A DNA stretch of 12,675 bases from Thermoproteota archaeon (GTDB taxonomy: Archaea > Thermoproteota > Thermoprotei_A > Sulfolobales > Pyrodictiaceae), in contig JAADFC010000154.1 of assembly GCA_013153105.1 (NCBI GenBank), positions 1 to 12,675 of the forward strand. Reading direction: 5' to 3'. Every line of letters begins with the position of its first letter. Within the stretch, counting starts at the first letter, position 1. The notes under the pieces were generated by a model that made no database searches, had not been told where the DNA came from, and was given only the letters and a program-made list of their open reading frames with translations. This document shows, one piece after another, positions 6,973 to 12,675 of this stretch. The translations under genes and the position numbers were made by a program.

Positions 6973-8247
6973 TTGCCGTGCAGGCTTAGGAACTCCCAGC
7001 TGCTCCCGACGATAGACGACCTAGACGAGGCCTATGGCATCAAGGGGCGCCGTGTCATCCTCCGCGTCGACATGAACAGCCCCGTCGACCCCAAGACCAA
7101 GAGGGTCATAGACGACAGTAGGATTCGTGCACACGCCTCGACGGTGAGGGAGCTGGTTGAGCGCGGCGCGGCGGTCGTGGTGCTCTCCCACCAGGGCAGG
7201 CCGGGGGACAGCGACTTCACGACCCTCCGCGAGCACGCGTCCATACTGGAGCGCTATGCGGGTGTAAGCGTTGACTTCATAGATGATGTTATAGGGCCGG
7301 CGGCGCGGGAGAGGATAGCCTCGCTGGAGCCGGGCCGGGTGCTGGTACTGGACAACACCCGCCTCATCTCCGAGGAGATTATAGAGGCGACGCCCGAAAG
7401 GCATGCGCAGAGCATATTCGTGCAGCGCCTGGCGCCGCTCGCAGACTACTACGTCAACGACGCGTTCGCCACCGCCCACCGGAGCCAGCCCAGCATAGTG
7501 GGGTTCCCCCTACTCCTACCATCAGCCGTCGGCCGCGTGATGGAGAGGGAGCTCGAGGCGCTCTCGAAGCTCTACACGGCCGAGAGTAAGCCGCGAGTGT
7601 TCGTCCTAGGCGGCGGCAAGGTGCACGACACGCTGCGCATACTGGAGCACCTCCACGCGAACAAGGCGGTCGACCGCGTGCTGACCGCTGGCCTCGTGGC
7701 CGAGCTGTTCATGCTAGCCAAGGGTATCGATATAGGTGAACAGAACAGGAGGTTCCTCGAGACGAAGGGCATAACAGCGCTCGTGCCGAGGGCGCGCCGC
7801 CTCCTCCTCCGCGGCCTCCCGCTCGAGACGCCCGTGGACTTCGTCACGCTAGTGGATGGAGAGGTTAGGGTCGAGCCGGTCGGAAGCATAAAGGGCCTCA
7901 TCAGGGATATAGGCCCGCAGACCGTGAAGATGTACACCGAGATAATGAGGGAGGCGAGGCTGATAGTCCTCCGCGGCCCCGCGGGCGTCGTCGAGGACCC
8001 GCGGTTCCGCGAGGGCAGCCGCGCCCTGGTCAAGGCAGCCGTGGAGAGCGGCGCCTACGTGATAATAGGCGGCGGCCACCTCAACGTGATAGCAGCCGAG
8101 CTGGGCCTGGCGGGGCGGCCGAACCTCCACATAAGCACCGGCGGCGGCGCCCTGCTCCTCTTCCTCGCGGGCGAGGAGCTGCCGGGCATAAGGGCCCTCC
8201 TCGAGTCCGCCAGGAAGTTCTTCCCCCAGCTGGCCGACAGCCGCTAG
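6973..8247 (+). CDS. pgk: Phosphoglycerate kinase (archaeal)
   Basis: Converts 1,3-bisphosphoglycerate and ADP to 3-phosphoglycerate and ATP, reversibly, in glycolysis/gluconeogenesis; cytoplasmic. 424 aa, about the archaeal PGK length. Motifs: RVDMNSPVD (31-39), LSHQGRPGD in the N-domain substrate site, NDAFATAHR (from residue 162), the GGGK nucleotide-site lysine (213-216), LRGPAGVVEDPRF, and the C-terminal GGGH (366-369), where bacterial enzymes usually have GGGD; GGGH is the form I associate with archaeal PGKs. Initiation is at TTG with a close ribosome binding site. gap follows after 119 bp without an obvious TATA box between them, so co-transcription is likely. Confidence 0.97.
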   Translation: MPCRLRNSQLLPTIDDLDEAYGIKGRRVILRVDMNSPVDPKTKRVIDDSRIRAHASTVRELVERGAAVVVLSHQGRPGDSDFTTLREHASILERYAGVSVDFIDDVIGPAARERIASLEPGRVLVLDNTRLISEEIIEATPERHAQSIFVQRLAPLADYYVNDAFATAHRSQPSIVGFPLLLPSAVGRVMERELEALSKLYTAESKPRVFVLGGGKVHDTLRILEHLHANKAVDRVLTAGLVAELFMLAKGIDIGEQNRRFLETKGITALVPRARRLLLRGLPLETPVDFVTLVDGEVRVEPVGSIKGLIRDIGPQTVKMYTEIMREARLIVLRGPAGVVEDPRFREGSRALVKAAVESGAYVIIGGGHLNVIAAELGLAGRPNLHISTGGGALLLFLAGEELPGIRALLESARKFFPQLADSR

Positions 8248-8366
8248 CCCCTCCCACACCCCTGCCCCCAGGGCCCAGCCTCAATAGTCCCCGCCCCTCC
8301 GGGGGGCTAGCTGGACCTCCAGGCTGCAGTCCTGCCCCGGGCCCGTGCGCTGTTGGAGGTGGTGTG

Positions 8367-9401
8367 ATGGTGGCGGTTAAGGTGGGAGTGAACGGGTTCG
8401 GCACTATAGGCAAGAGGGTCGCGGAGGCCGTGGCCCTCCAGCCTGACATGGAGCTCGTGGGCGTCGTCAAGACTAGGCCCGATTACGCAGCCTTCTACGC
8501 CTCCAGCCGGGGCATCCCGCTCTACGTGCCGGAGGATAGGCTCGAGGAGTTCCGTCGGCGCGGCCTAGAGCCTGCCGGGACCGTGGAGGACCTCCTGGGC
8601 AAGGTTGACGTGGTGGTCGACGCCACCCCCGGTGGCGTTGGGGCGAAGTACAAGCCCCTCTACGAGAAGCATGGCGTCAAGGCGATATTCCAGGGCGGCG
8701 AGAAGGCCGATGTGGCCGAGGTCTCGTTTAACACTCTCTGCAACTACGAGGAGGCTCGGGGCAAGAGGTCGCTGCGCGTCGTCTCCTGCAACACCACCGG
8801 GCTCCTCAGGAGCATATGCGCGCTCCAGCGTGTTGCGAGGATCGAGTCTGTGAGGGCGACCATCGTCCGCAGGGCGGCGGACCCGAAGGAGGTGAAGCGC
8901 GGGCCCGTCAACGCCATTGTGCCCAACCCGGCCAGGGCGCCGAGCCACCACGCCCTCGACGTTAAGACCGTGCTGCCCAGCCTAGACATAGTCACCATGG
9001 CCGTTGTTGTACCCACGACGCTCATGCACGTCCACATAGTCTACGCCAGGCTCGCCTCCAGCGTCACCCGGGAAGACGTGGTCCAGGCGTTCATGGACAC
9101 CCCCAGGATACTCCTGGCCGACGACGAGGCCGGGCTCGCAAGCACGGCGGACCTGGTTGAGTACTTCCGCGACCTCGGCCGCAAGCGGTATGACATACCA
9201 GAGCTCGTCATCTGGCTCAACAGCGTCAACGCCTCCGGGAACGAGGTCATGTGGATGCAGGCGGTGCACCAGGAGTCCATAGTGGTCCCCGAGAACATAG
9301 ACGCGATAAGAGCCGTCATGGACATGGCGTCCATGGAGGAGACCTTGAAGACCACGGACTCAACCCTCGGCCTGATGAGGGGTGTGATACCCCGCAAGTA
9401 G
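8367..9401 (+). CDS. gap: Type II glyceraldehyde-3-phosphate dehydrogenase (phosphorylating, archaeal)
   Basis: Interconverts glyceraldehyde 3-phosphate and 1,3-bisphosphoglycerate with NAD(P). In many archaea that use GAPOR or GAPN for glycolysis this enzyme works mainly in gluconeogenesis. 344 aa with the N-terminal Rossmann signature VGVNGFGTIGKR (GxGxxG at residues 10-15) and the archaeal active site SCNTTGL with catalytic C141. APSHHALDVKTVLP lies where the catalytic His is expected. The length and CNTTG motif separate it from the bacterial/eukaryotic type I enzyme (SCTTN). ATG 8367 is chosen; the overlapping GTG at 8364 is an alternative, and GGAGGTGGTG at 8355-8364 is the ribosome binding site. 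It makes the substrate of the neighbouring pgk product. Confidence 0.96.
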   Translation: MVAVKVGVNGFGTIGKRVAEAVALQPDMELVGVVKTRPDYAAFYASSRGIPLYVPEDRLEEFRRRGLEPAGTVEDLLGKVDVVVDATPGGVGAKYKPLYEKHGVKAIFQGGEKADVAEVSFNTLCNYEEARGKRSLRVVSCNTTGLLRSICALQRVARIESVRATIVRRAADPKEVKRGPVNAIVPNPARAPSHHALDVKTVLPSLDIVTMAVVVPTTLMHVHIVYARLASSVTREDVVQAFMDTPRILLADDEAGLASTADLVEYFRDLGRKRYDIPELVIWLNSVNASGNEVMWMQAVHQESIVVPENIDAIRAVMDMASMEETLKTTDSTLGLMRGVIPRK

Positions 9402-9412
9402 GGCCGGCGCCT

Positions 9413-9425
9413 AAGGAGGGGAGGT
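9413..9425 (+). promoter_or_regulatory. Ribosome binding site deciding the GTG start of the stress-protein gene
   Basis: AAGGAGGGGAGGT lies about 8 nt before GTG at 9434-9436, well placed for it and about 38 nt from the internal ATG at 9464. It supports the longer 143-aa product. Confidence 0.55.
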
Positions 9426-9433
9426 GCCTGGAC

Positions 9434-9865
9434 GTGAGCGCGACGGAGTTCAGGCTAGAGCCGATGTACACGGTGAGCTTCCTCTTCCGGAGGATACTAG
9501 TCCCCGTCGACGGTTCGGACTCGAGCTTCCGCGCCCTCGACGTGGCGCTGGACTTCGCGCAGCGCTACGGCTCCAGGGTCACAGCGTTACACGTGGCTGG
9601 TGTTGGTGTTGACGTGGACTCCCTCCGGCGCAGGGTTATGGATAAAGCCGGCGAGAAGGGCGTGGCCGTGGAGTTTAAGGTTAGGGTGTTCAGCCCGCAA
9701 ACGAGCAGCGTCTCCAACGAGATTATAAACGAGATAATAGAGGGCGGCTACGACCTTGTAATCCTCGGCGCCAGGGGCTCTACGGCTAACGAGGAGCTGC
9801 TCATAGGGAGCACGGCTCTCTCGGTGGTAGTGAACGGCGCGGTGTCCGTGCTGATAATCCGGTGA
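9434..9865 (+). CDS. Universal stress protein (UspA family, ATP-binding type)
   Basis: 143-aa single-domain USP with a Rossmann-like alpha/beta fold. The first strand and loop RRILVPVDGSDSS (19-31) carry the conserved Asp. The ATP-binding signature G-X2-G-X9-G-S is complete in GARGSTANEELLIGST (G112, G115, G125-S126), so nucleotide binding is expected. The C-terminal strand VSVLIIR is typical. A short N-terminal extension of about 16 residues precedes the domain; ATG at 9464 would give a shorter form, but the strong GGAGG site favours GTG 9434. It starts 32 bp after gap and ends with a GTGA overlap into the next gene, so it is probably co-expressed with pgk-gap. Its molecular partner is unknown. 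Confidence 0.9.
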   Translation: MSATEFRLEPMYTVSFLFRRILVPVDGSDSSFRALDVALDFAQRYGSRVTALHVAGVGVDVDSLRRRVMDKAGEKGVAVEFKVRVFSPQTSSVSNEIINEIIEGGYDLVILGARGSTANEELLIGSTALSVVVNGAVSVLIIR

Positions 9866-10536
9866 TAGCCTTGGCGGGCGAGGCGGAGCAGCCTGGTGCA
9901 CGTGCAGGCTACCTCGTAGCCTGCGGCCCCTCGATAACCGGCCCCTACCCCGGGCTCCACGAGGCGCTGCAGGCAGCGGCGGAGAAGTGCCGCACCAGGG
10001 CGGTCATAATACGCGGTGTCGTCGTTGCCGTGCTCGACCGGGAGGATCTCGCGGGTCTGCGCGCGGTAGGCCAGCGCGCCGGCGTCGCAGGAGAAGCGGC
10101 TGGGGCCGGGGCGGCCCGCCCCGGGCAGGAGGCGGCGGAGGAGGCTGCTGCCGCGGCTGCGGCGGCGGTGGTGCTGGACCAGATGTTCAAGACCTTCGCG
10201 GAGATACTCGACCGGGAGCTGAGGGGGGAGCCTCTGGTCTTCCACGAGGTGCTAGGCCGTGGGATAGACCGGCCGGTCAAGGTTTCGGAGCGGGTCTACC
10301 AGCAGCCGGCCCGGGATGATTACGATGTGCTGAAGCTGCTGGAGGAGCTCTCGTCGAAGCACAGCCTGGTCATATTCTTCACGGGCGACAAGAGGCTGGC
10401 AAGCCAGGCCAGGAGCATACCGGGGGTCAGGGTGGTGTACCTGCCGCCGGGCGAGGCCCCCGGCAAGGAGCAGGCGATAAAGTTGATGGTGAAAGCTATA
10501 CGGGAAGCCCTCGCCTCCAGCAGCCGGCGGGGGTGA
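9862..10536 (+). CDS. Uncharacterised protein with Ala-rich linker, C-terminal PIN/NYN-like segment possible
   Basis: I do not recognise this 224-aa protein. Its GTG start overlaps the stop of the stress-protein gene (GTGA at 9862-9865), which indicates translational coupling. Visible parts: an N-terminal alpha/beta segment (residues 16-66) with YLVACGPSITGPYPG and RAVIIRGVVVAVLDRED; a low-complexity Ala/Gly/Glu linker (72-103) including a run of eight alanines; then a helix (104-121) and a C-terminal alpha/beta segment (151-216) with DDYDVLKLLEEL, SLVIFFTGDKRLASQA and VRVVYLPPG. The strand followed by TGDKRLA, a helix and another strand resembles the last half of PIN/NYN nuclease-like folds, but the N-terminal DTN-type motif is not evident, so nuclease activity is not claimed. 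No signal peptide or membrane segment is seen. Confidence 0.72.
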   Translation: MIALAGEAEQPGARAGYLVACGPSITGPYPGLHEALQAAAEKCRTRAVIIRGVVVAVLDREDLAGLRAVGQRAGVAGEAAGAGAARPGQEAAEEAAAAAAAAVVLDQMFKTFAEILDRELRGEPLVFHEVLGRGIDRPVKVSERVYQQPARDDYDVLKLLEELSSKHSLVIFFTGDKRLASQARSIPGVRVVYLPPGEAPGKEQAIKLMVKAIREALASSSRRG

Positions 10537-10649
10537 GGAGACACCCCGGTCACGACGGGGCCCCGCCTCCAGGGGGCCCCGGTGACGGCAGGGTAGGTTG
10601 CCGACCCCGCCGACCCGCCACCGGGCTCCGGCAGCGGGGGCAGCGGCCC

Positions 10650-11204
10650 TTGAGCGCCTTGGGCGAGGAGTGTGTGGAGCGTGCGCGGCGCTTCGTAGAG
10701 CTGCTCGCCTCCAGGATGCGGGAGGCGCTGGAGGACTCGGGGGAGCCCCCCAGGCTCTCCGAGGTCCTCGACGCGGCTGCCCGGTACACGGCCGGCCTCC
10801 CGCCCTGCCCCCTCCAGGGCGGGCTCCGCAGCGTCTACGAGAAGGCCGCCAAGCTGGCTATAGACTCTGCAATGGAGGCCCTATCAAGGCATATGGAGAC
10901 CCTGGACGAGGAGACCTACGCGCTGCTCTCGACCAGCCTGACCCGCTACGCCTTCCACGTGGTAGCCCTCATAACGCACGCCCTCGAGGCGGCCGCGGCC
11001 TCCCCCCTCCCCGGCGACCTGCTCCTGGAAGCCTATGAGCCGATAGTCTTCGCCTCGCTGGCCAGGCTTCTCGCCCTAGCAGAGCTCGTAGCCGACAGCC
11101 CGCCCGAGCGGCTGGAGAAGCTGGCACCCCGCATAGCAGCCATAGCAGACAAGCTGAAGAGGGAAGAGGAGGAGTACCTGGCCTCGCTAGCCTCAAGCCT
11201 CTAG
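10650..11204 (+). CDS. Uncharacterised all-helical protein
   Basis: Unrecognised protein of about 184 aa from TTG at 10650. It appears entirely alpha-helical: ECVERARRFVELLASRMREAL near the start, a Pro-rich turn at LPPCPLQGG, long amphipathic helices through SVYEKAAKLAIDSAMEALS and TYALLSTSLTRYAFHVVALI, and a charged C-terminal helix (KREEEEYLASLASSL). The middle helices are hydrophobic but not clearly membrane-spanning. The start is uncertain. The frame reaches back to GTG 10533, which overlaps the previous stop as GTGA, but the 39 added residues are Pro/Gly/Arg-rich and look non-coding. TTG 10659 and GTG 10674 are further options. Function unknown; the neighbours suggest co-expression with the 224-aa gene. 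Confidence 0.65.
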   Translation: MSALGEECVERARRFVELLASRMREALEDSGEPPRLSEVLDAAARYTAGLPPCPLQGGLRSVYEKAAKLAIDSAMEALSRHMETLDEETYALLSTSLTRYAFHVVALITHALEAAAASPLPGDLLLEAYEPIVFASLARLLALAELVADSPPERLEKLAPRIAAIADKLKREEEEYLASLASSL

Positions 11205-11238
11205 ACGCCCTGCACCCCTCCCGGGGGCGCCGGGAGCC

Positions 11239-11463
11239 TTGGCGGGCGGTGATGCTGTGCGCAGCCTCCTCCAGCGGAGGGCCCCCGACGGCAGCTACGT
11301 CATACCAGTGCGCAACACGCCGGAGGCCAGGGCGGTGCTTGAGGAGGGCGGCGTGGAATACGAGGAGGCGGGCGACATGCTGCTGGCGCGGCTCCGCTCC
11401 CGGGCGGCGGCTAAGAGGCTGGCCCTCCAGCTGGCGAAGAGGGGGCTCCTAGCGGAGCCCTAG
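11239..11463 (+). CDS. Small uncharacterised alpha/beta protein
   Basis: 74-aa predicted protein from TTG 11239, or 68 aa from GTG 11257. The pattern is strand-helix-strand-helix: SYVIPVRN, TPEARAVLEEGG, VEYEEAGDMLLARL, then a basic helix RSRAAAKRLALQLAKRGLL. The ordered alternation and strong basic C-terminal helix suggest a real gene, possibly nucleic-acid binding, but I know no family for it. It begins 34 bp after the helical protein gene. Its TAG stop and the TAG stop of tbp on the other strand share one CTAG at 11460-11463. The ribosome binding site is weak (GGGAG only 2 nt before TTG), so the start is unsure. Confidence 0.6.
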   Translation: MAGGDAVRSLLQRRAPDGSYVIPVRNTPEARAVLEEGGVEYEEAGDMLLARLRSRAAAKRLALQLAKRGLLAEP

Positions 11464-12071
11464 TAGCACTCACGTATCGCCCTTATCTCCTTCAGCCTCT
11501 GGTATATCCGCTCGACAGCCTCGTAGACCTCCTCCTCCCTCTTCGCCCCTGTTATCACCATCTTGCCCGAGCCGAATATGAGCAGGACGACGCGGGGCTC
11601 CTCCATCCTGTGTATAAGGCCTGGGAACTGCTCGGGCTCGTACATGCTGTTCTCGAGCACCAGCGCAGCCTTCTCCAGGTCCACGCACACGCCCAGGTTA
11701 GCGGAGGCGACGATGTTCTGTATCTGGACCTTAGGCCTGCCCTTGATCTGTATCCCGTGCTTCTTGAGGTTGCGCACTATCTTCTTAACAGCCTCTATAA
11801 GGTCCTTGGTGCTCTTCGCCCCAGTAACAACCATCTTGCCCGACTTGAATATCAGCGCGGTGACCCGGGGCTCCTCAAGCCTGTAGACGAGGCCCGGGAA
11901 CTGCTCTGGGTTGTACTCAGCTGTAAGAATAACGCGCTCGATAAGACGCAGGTCCAGCTCCTGGTCCAGCGTCACCGTCGCGACTATATTCTCAATCTTA
12001 GCGGTCGGCTGGGGCTCGGCCTCGCTCTTCTCAACGCTAGCCCTAGCCTCTAAAGGCTCCACCACCTGCAC
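11460..12071 (-). CDS. tbp: TATA-binding protein (archaeal general transcription factor)
   Basis: Binds TATA boxes and, with TFB, recruits the archaeal RNA polymerase. 203 aa with the two pseudo-symmetric repeats: IENIVATVTLDQELDL ... EQFPGLVYRLEEPRV ... FKSGKMVVTGAKS (about residues 25-105), and IQNIVASANLGVCVDL ... EQFPGLIHRMEEPRV ... FGSGKMVITGAKR (about 115-195). A charged N-terminal extension of about 24 residues precedes the core, and there is no acidic C-terminal tail. GTG at 12069-12071 is chosen; GTG codons at 12065 and 12062 are close alternatives. The expected transcription start near 12077 would make the message nearly leaderless. It is convergent with the 74-aa gene with overlapping stop codons. 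Confidence 0.97.
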   Translation of the reverse strand: MQVVEPLEARASVEKSEAEPQPTAKIENIVATVTLDQELDLRLIERVILTAEYNPEQFPGLVYRLEEPRVTALIFKSGKMVVTGAKSTKDLIEAVKKIVRNLKKHGIQIKGRPKVQIQNIVASANLGVCVDLEKAALVLENSMYEPEQFPGLIHRMEEPRVVLLIFGSGKMVITGAKREEEVYEAVERIYQRLKEIRAIRECY

Positions 12072-12074
12072 CCC

Positions 12075-12107
12075 CTTAAAAACCCCCTAAAATAACCCTT
12101 TAAAAAG
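12075..12107 (-). promoter_or_regulatory. tbp promoter with three AT-rich, G-flanked elements
   Basis: On the minus strand three similar elements follow each other: TTTTTAAAGGG (from 12106), TTATTTTAGGGGG (from 12095) and TTTTTAAGGGG (from 12082). The first is correctly placed (about 31 bp before the GTG) to be the TATA box of a leaderless or near-leaderless message. The third would lie over the start point. The T-runs might also end transcripts arriving from the Nnr gene upstream. Confidence 0.6.
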
Positions 12108-12159
12108 CCTCCCCTCCCAGCCTACACTTGTGGCGGGGATGGAGAGGCGGGCAGTCTAG

Positions 12160-12171
12160 GAGGATATCCTC
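12160..12171. repeat. 12-bp perfect palindrome in an imperfect inverted repeat
   Basis: GAGGATATCCTC is its own reverse complement. It is embedded in a longer imperfect inverted repeat: AGTCTAGG at 12153-12160 pairs, with one mismatch, with CCTAGTCT at 12181-12188. It could be an operator or a short RNA hairpin upstream of tbp; no function is assigned. Confidence 0.5.
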
Positions 12172-12272
12172 GATGACTGGCCTAGTCTCACGCTGACCCG
12201 CCGCCCCCTGGGTGGGGCCCCAAGGCCCCCGCAGCCCCCGAGCGGCGTAGCGGCGGCCGCCGGGGGAGACAA

Positions 12273-12306
12273 CCCCCACACGCGGGGGCCAGCGAGGGGC
12301 CCCTCG
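12273..12306. repeat. GC hairpin and 14-bp palindrome after the Nnr gene
   Basis: CCCCC-ACACGC-GGGGG at 12273-12288 can form a 5-bp stem with a 6-nt loop, and CGAGGGGCCCCTCG at 12293-12306 is a perfect palindrome. Both lie just past the stop of the minus-strand Nnr gene (stop at 12312-12314), so they could shape its 3' end. There is no adjacent T-run, so I do not call a terminator. The rest of 12108-12311 is GC-rich DNA without a gene I can support. Confidence 0.4.
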
Positions 12307-12311
12307 ACGCT

Positions 12312-12675
12312 TCACCCTCGCCCTCCGCAGTCCCGCGTGAGCGGCAGCCTCTCGTATACCACCGCGCCTGCGGCGGCCTCGCGGGGGGCCGCCAGCACCC
12401 TGGGTATCCTCTCAACAACGTCGAGCGCGTTAGCAGCGTCCCCCTTCTCGCGGTAGGCCAGCGCGCCGGCGGCGCCGTTGACGTAGGCTGCCACCGCTGC
12501 GGCGTGGAAGGGCTCCAGCCCCTTCGCTAGGAGCGCCGCTGTGAGGCCTGCGAGCGAGTCCCCCGTGCCCCCCGCGGCCATGGATGGGGCGCCCGTCTTG
12601 TTCAGGCGGGCCCGCGACCCGTCGGTGACGACGTCGACGGGCCCCTTCAGGAGCACCACCAGCCCCTGGCGGCTG
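12312..12675 (-). CDS. nnr: ADP-dependent NAD(P)H-hydrate dehydratase (Nnr C-terminal domain), partial
   Basis: The frame is open to the right edge, so only the last 120 or so residues are present. The enzyme repairs hydrated NAD(P)H (NADHX/NADPHX) by ADP-driven dehydration in the cytoplasm; in many archaea the domain is fused behind an NAD(P)HX epimerase domain, which would lie outside the window. The visible part shows VVLLKGPVDVVTDG, then NKTGAPSMAAGGTGDSLAGL, the ribokinase-like GTGD loop with the catalytic Asp, and the helix AAVAAYVNGAAGALAYREKG. The usual GTGDVL is GTGDSL here. The C-terminus (VVYERLPLTRDCGGRG) lacks conserved features. It lies upstream of tbp on the same strand, separated by about 240 bp containing the tbp promoter. 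Confidence 0.9.
   Translation of the reverse strand, partial: SRQGLVVLLKGPVDVVTDGSRARLNKTGAPSMAAGGTGDSLAGLTAALLAKGLEPFHAAAVAAYVNGAAGALAYREKGDAANALDVVERIPRVLAAPREAAAGAVVYERLPLTRDCGGRG

Noticed and set aside
8248..8366. Separate promoter or terminator between pgk and gap
   Set aside because: No TATA-like AT-rich element is visible and the small GCCCC/GGGGC stem near 8290-8310 has no T-run, so neither call is supported.
12169..12201. Possible C/D box sRNA (TCGATGA followed by CTGA about 20 nt later)
   Set aside because: The C box matches only 5 of 7 consensus positions and no D'/C' pair was found, so an sRNA call is not supported.
12100..12315. Minus-strand 71-codon frame between nnr and tbp
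   Set aside because: It runs into the tbp TATA region, is Arg/Gly/Pro-rich, and has no recognisable domain or ribosome binding site.

Overview
The window looks like chromosomal DNA of a GC-rich hyperthermophilic crenarchaeon. A member of the Desulfurococcales, such as a Pyrodictium- or Hyperthermus-like organism, fits best, but this is inference from gene content rather than a database match. The reasons are an archaeal TATA-binding protein gene, a type II (archaeal) GAPDH, an archaeal PGK, an aLhr2-type helicase, a NurA-family nuclease, heavy use of ATA (Ile) and AGG (Arg) codons, mostly GTG/TTG start codons with GGAGG-type ribosome binding sites, and short AT-rich TATA boxes as the only AT-rich islands. 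No tRNA, rRNA, CRISPR array or insertion sequence was seen.

Layout. (1) 1-762, minus: a NurA-domain nuclease cut by the left edge. It is divergent from (2) 894-2018, plus: trpS (tryptophanyl-tRNA synthetase). (3) 2044-3931, minus: a compact four-gene unit, read from its promoter as RHH regulator, winged-helix protein, Cas4-like Fe-S nuclease, PHP phosphoesterase. (4) 4119-6860, plus: an aLhr2 helicase, divergent from that unit. (5) 6973-11463, plus: pgk, gap, a universal stress protein, then three genes I cannot name (224 aa, about 184 aa, 74 aa). They are tightly spaced, partly with GTGA stop/start overlaps, and likely form one or two transcription units driven by a clear TATA box before pgk. 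(6) 11460-12071, minus: tbp, convergent with the 74-aa gene; the two share a single CTAG as both stop codons. (7) 12312-12675, minus: the C-terminal part of an Nnr-type ADP-dependent NAD(P)H-hydrate dehydratase, cut by the right edge. Between tbp and this gene are about 200 bp of GC-rich, palindrome-rich DNA.

How it fits together. pgk and gap encode consecutive steps of lower glycolysis/gluconeogenesis and are followed by an ATP-binding stress protein. The left third is dominated by nucleic-acid enzymes (NurA-like nuclease, Cas4-like nuclease, PHP hydrolase, aLhr2 helicase) with two small DNA-binding proteins heading one operon. That operon, with a Cas4-type nuclease away from any visible CRISPR locus, is the most interesting system candidate, followed by the uncharacterised trio behind gap-usp and the triplicated AT-rich motif in the tbp promoter.
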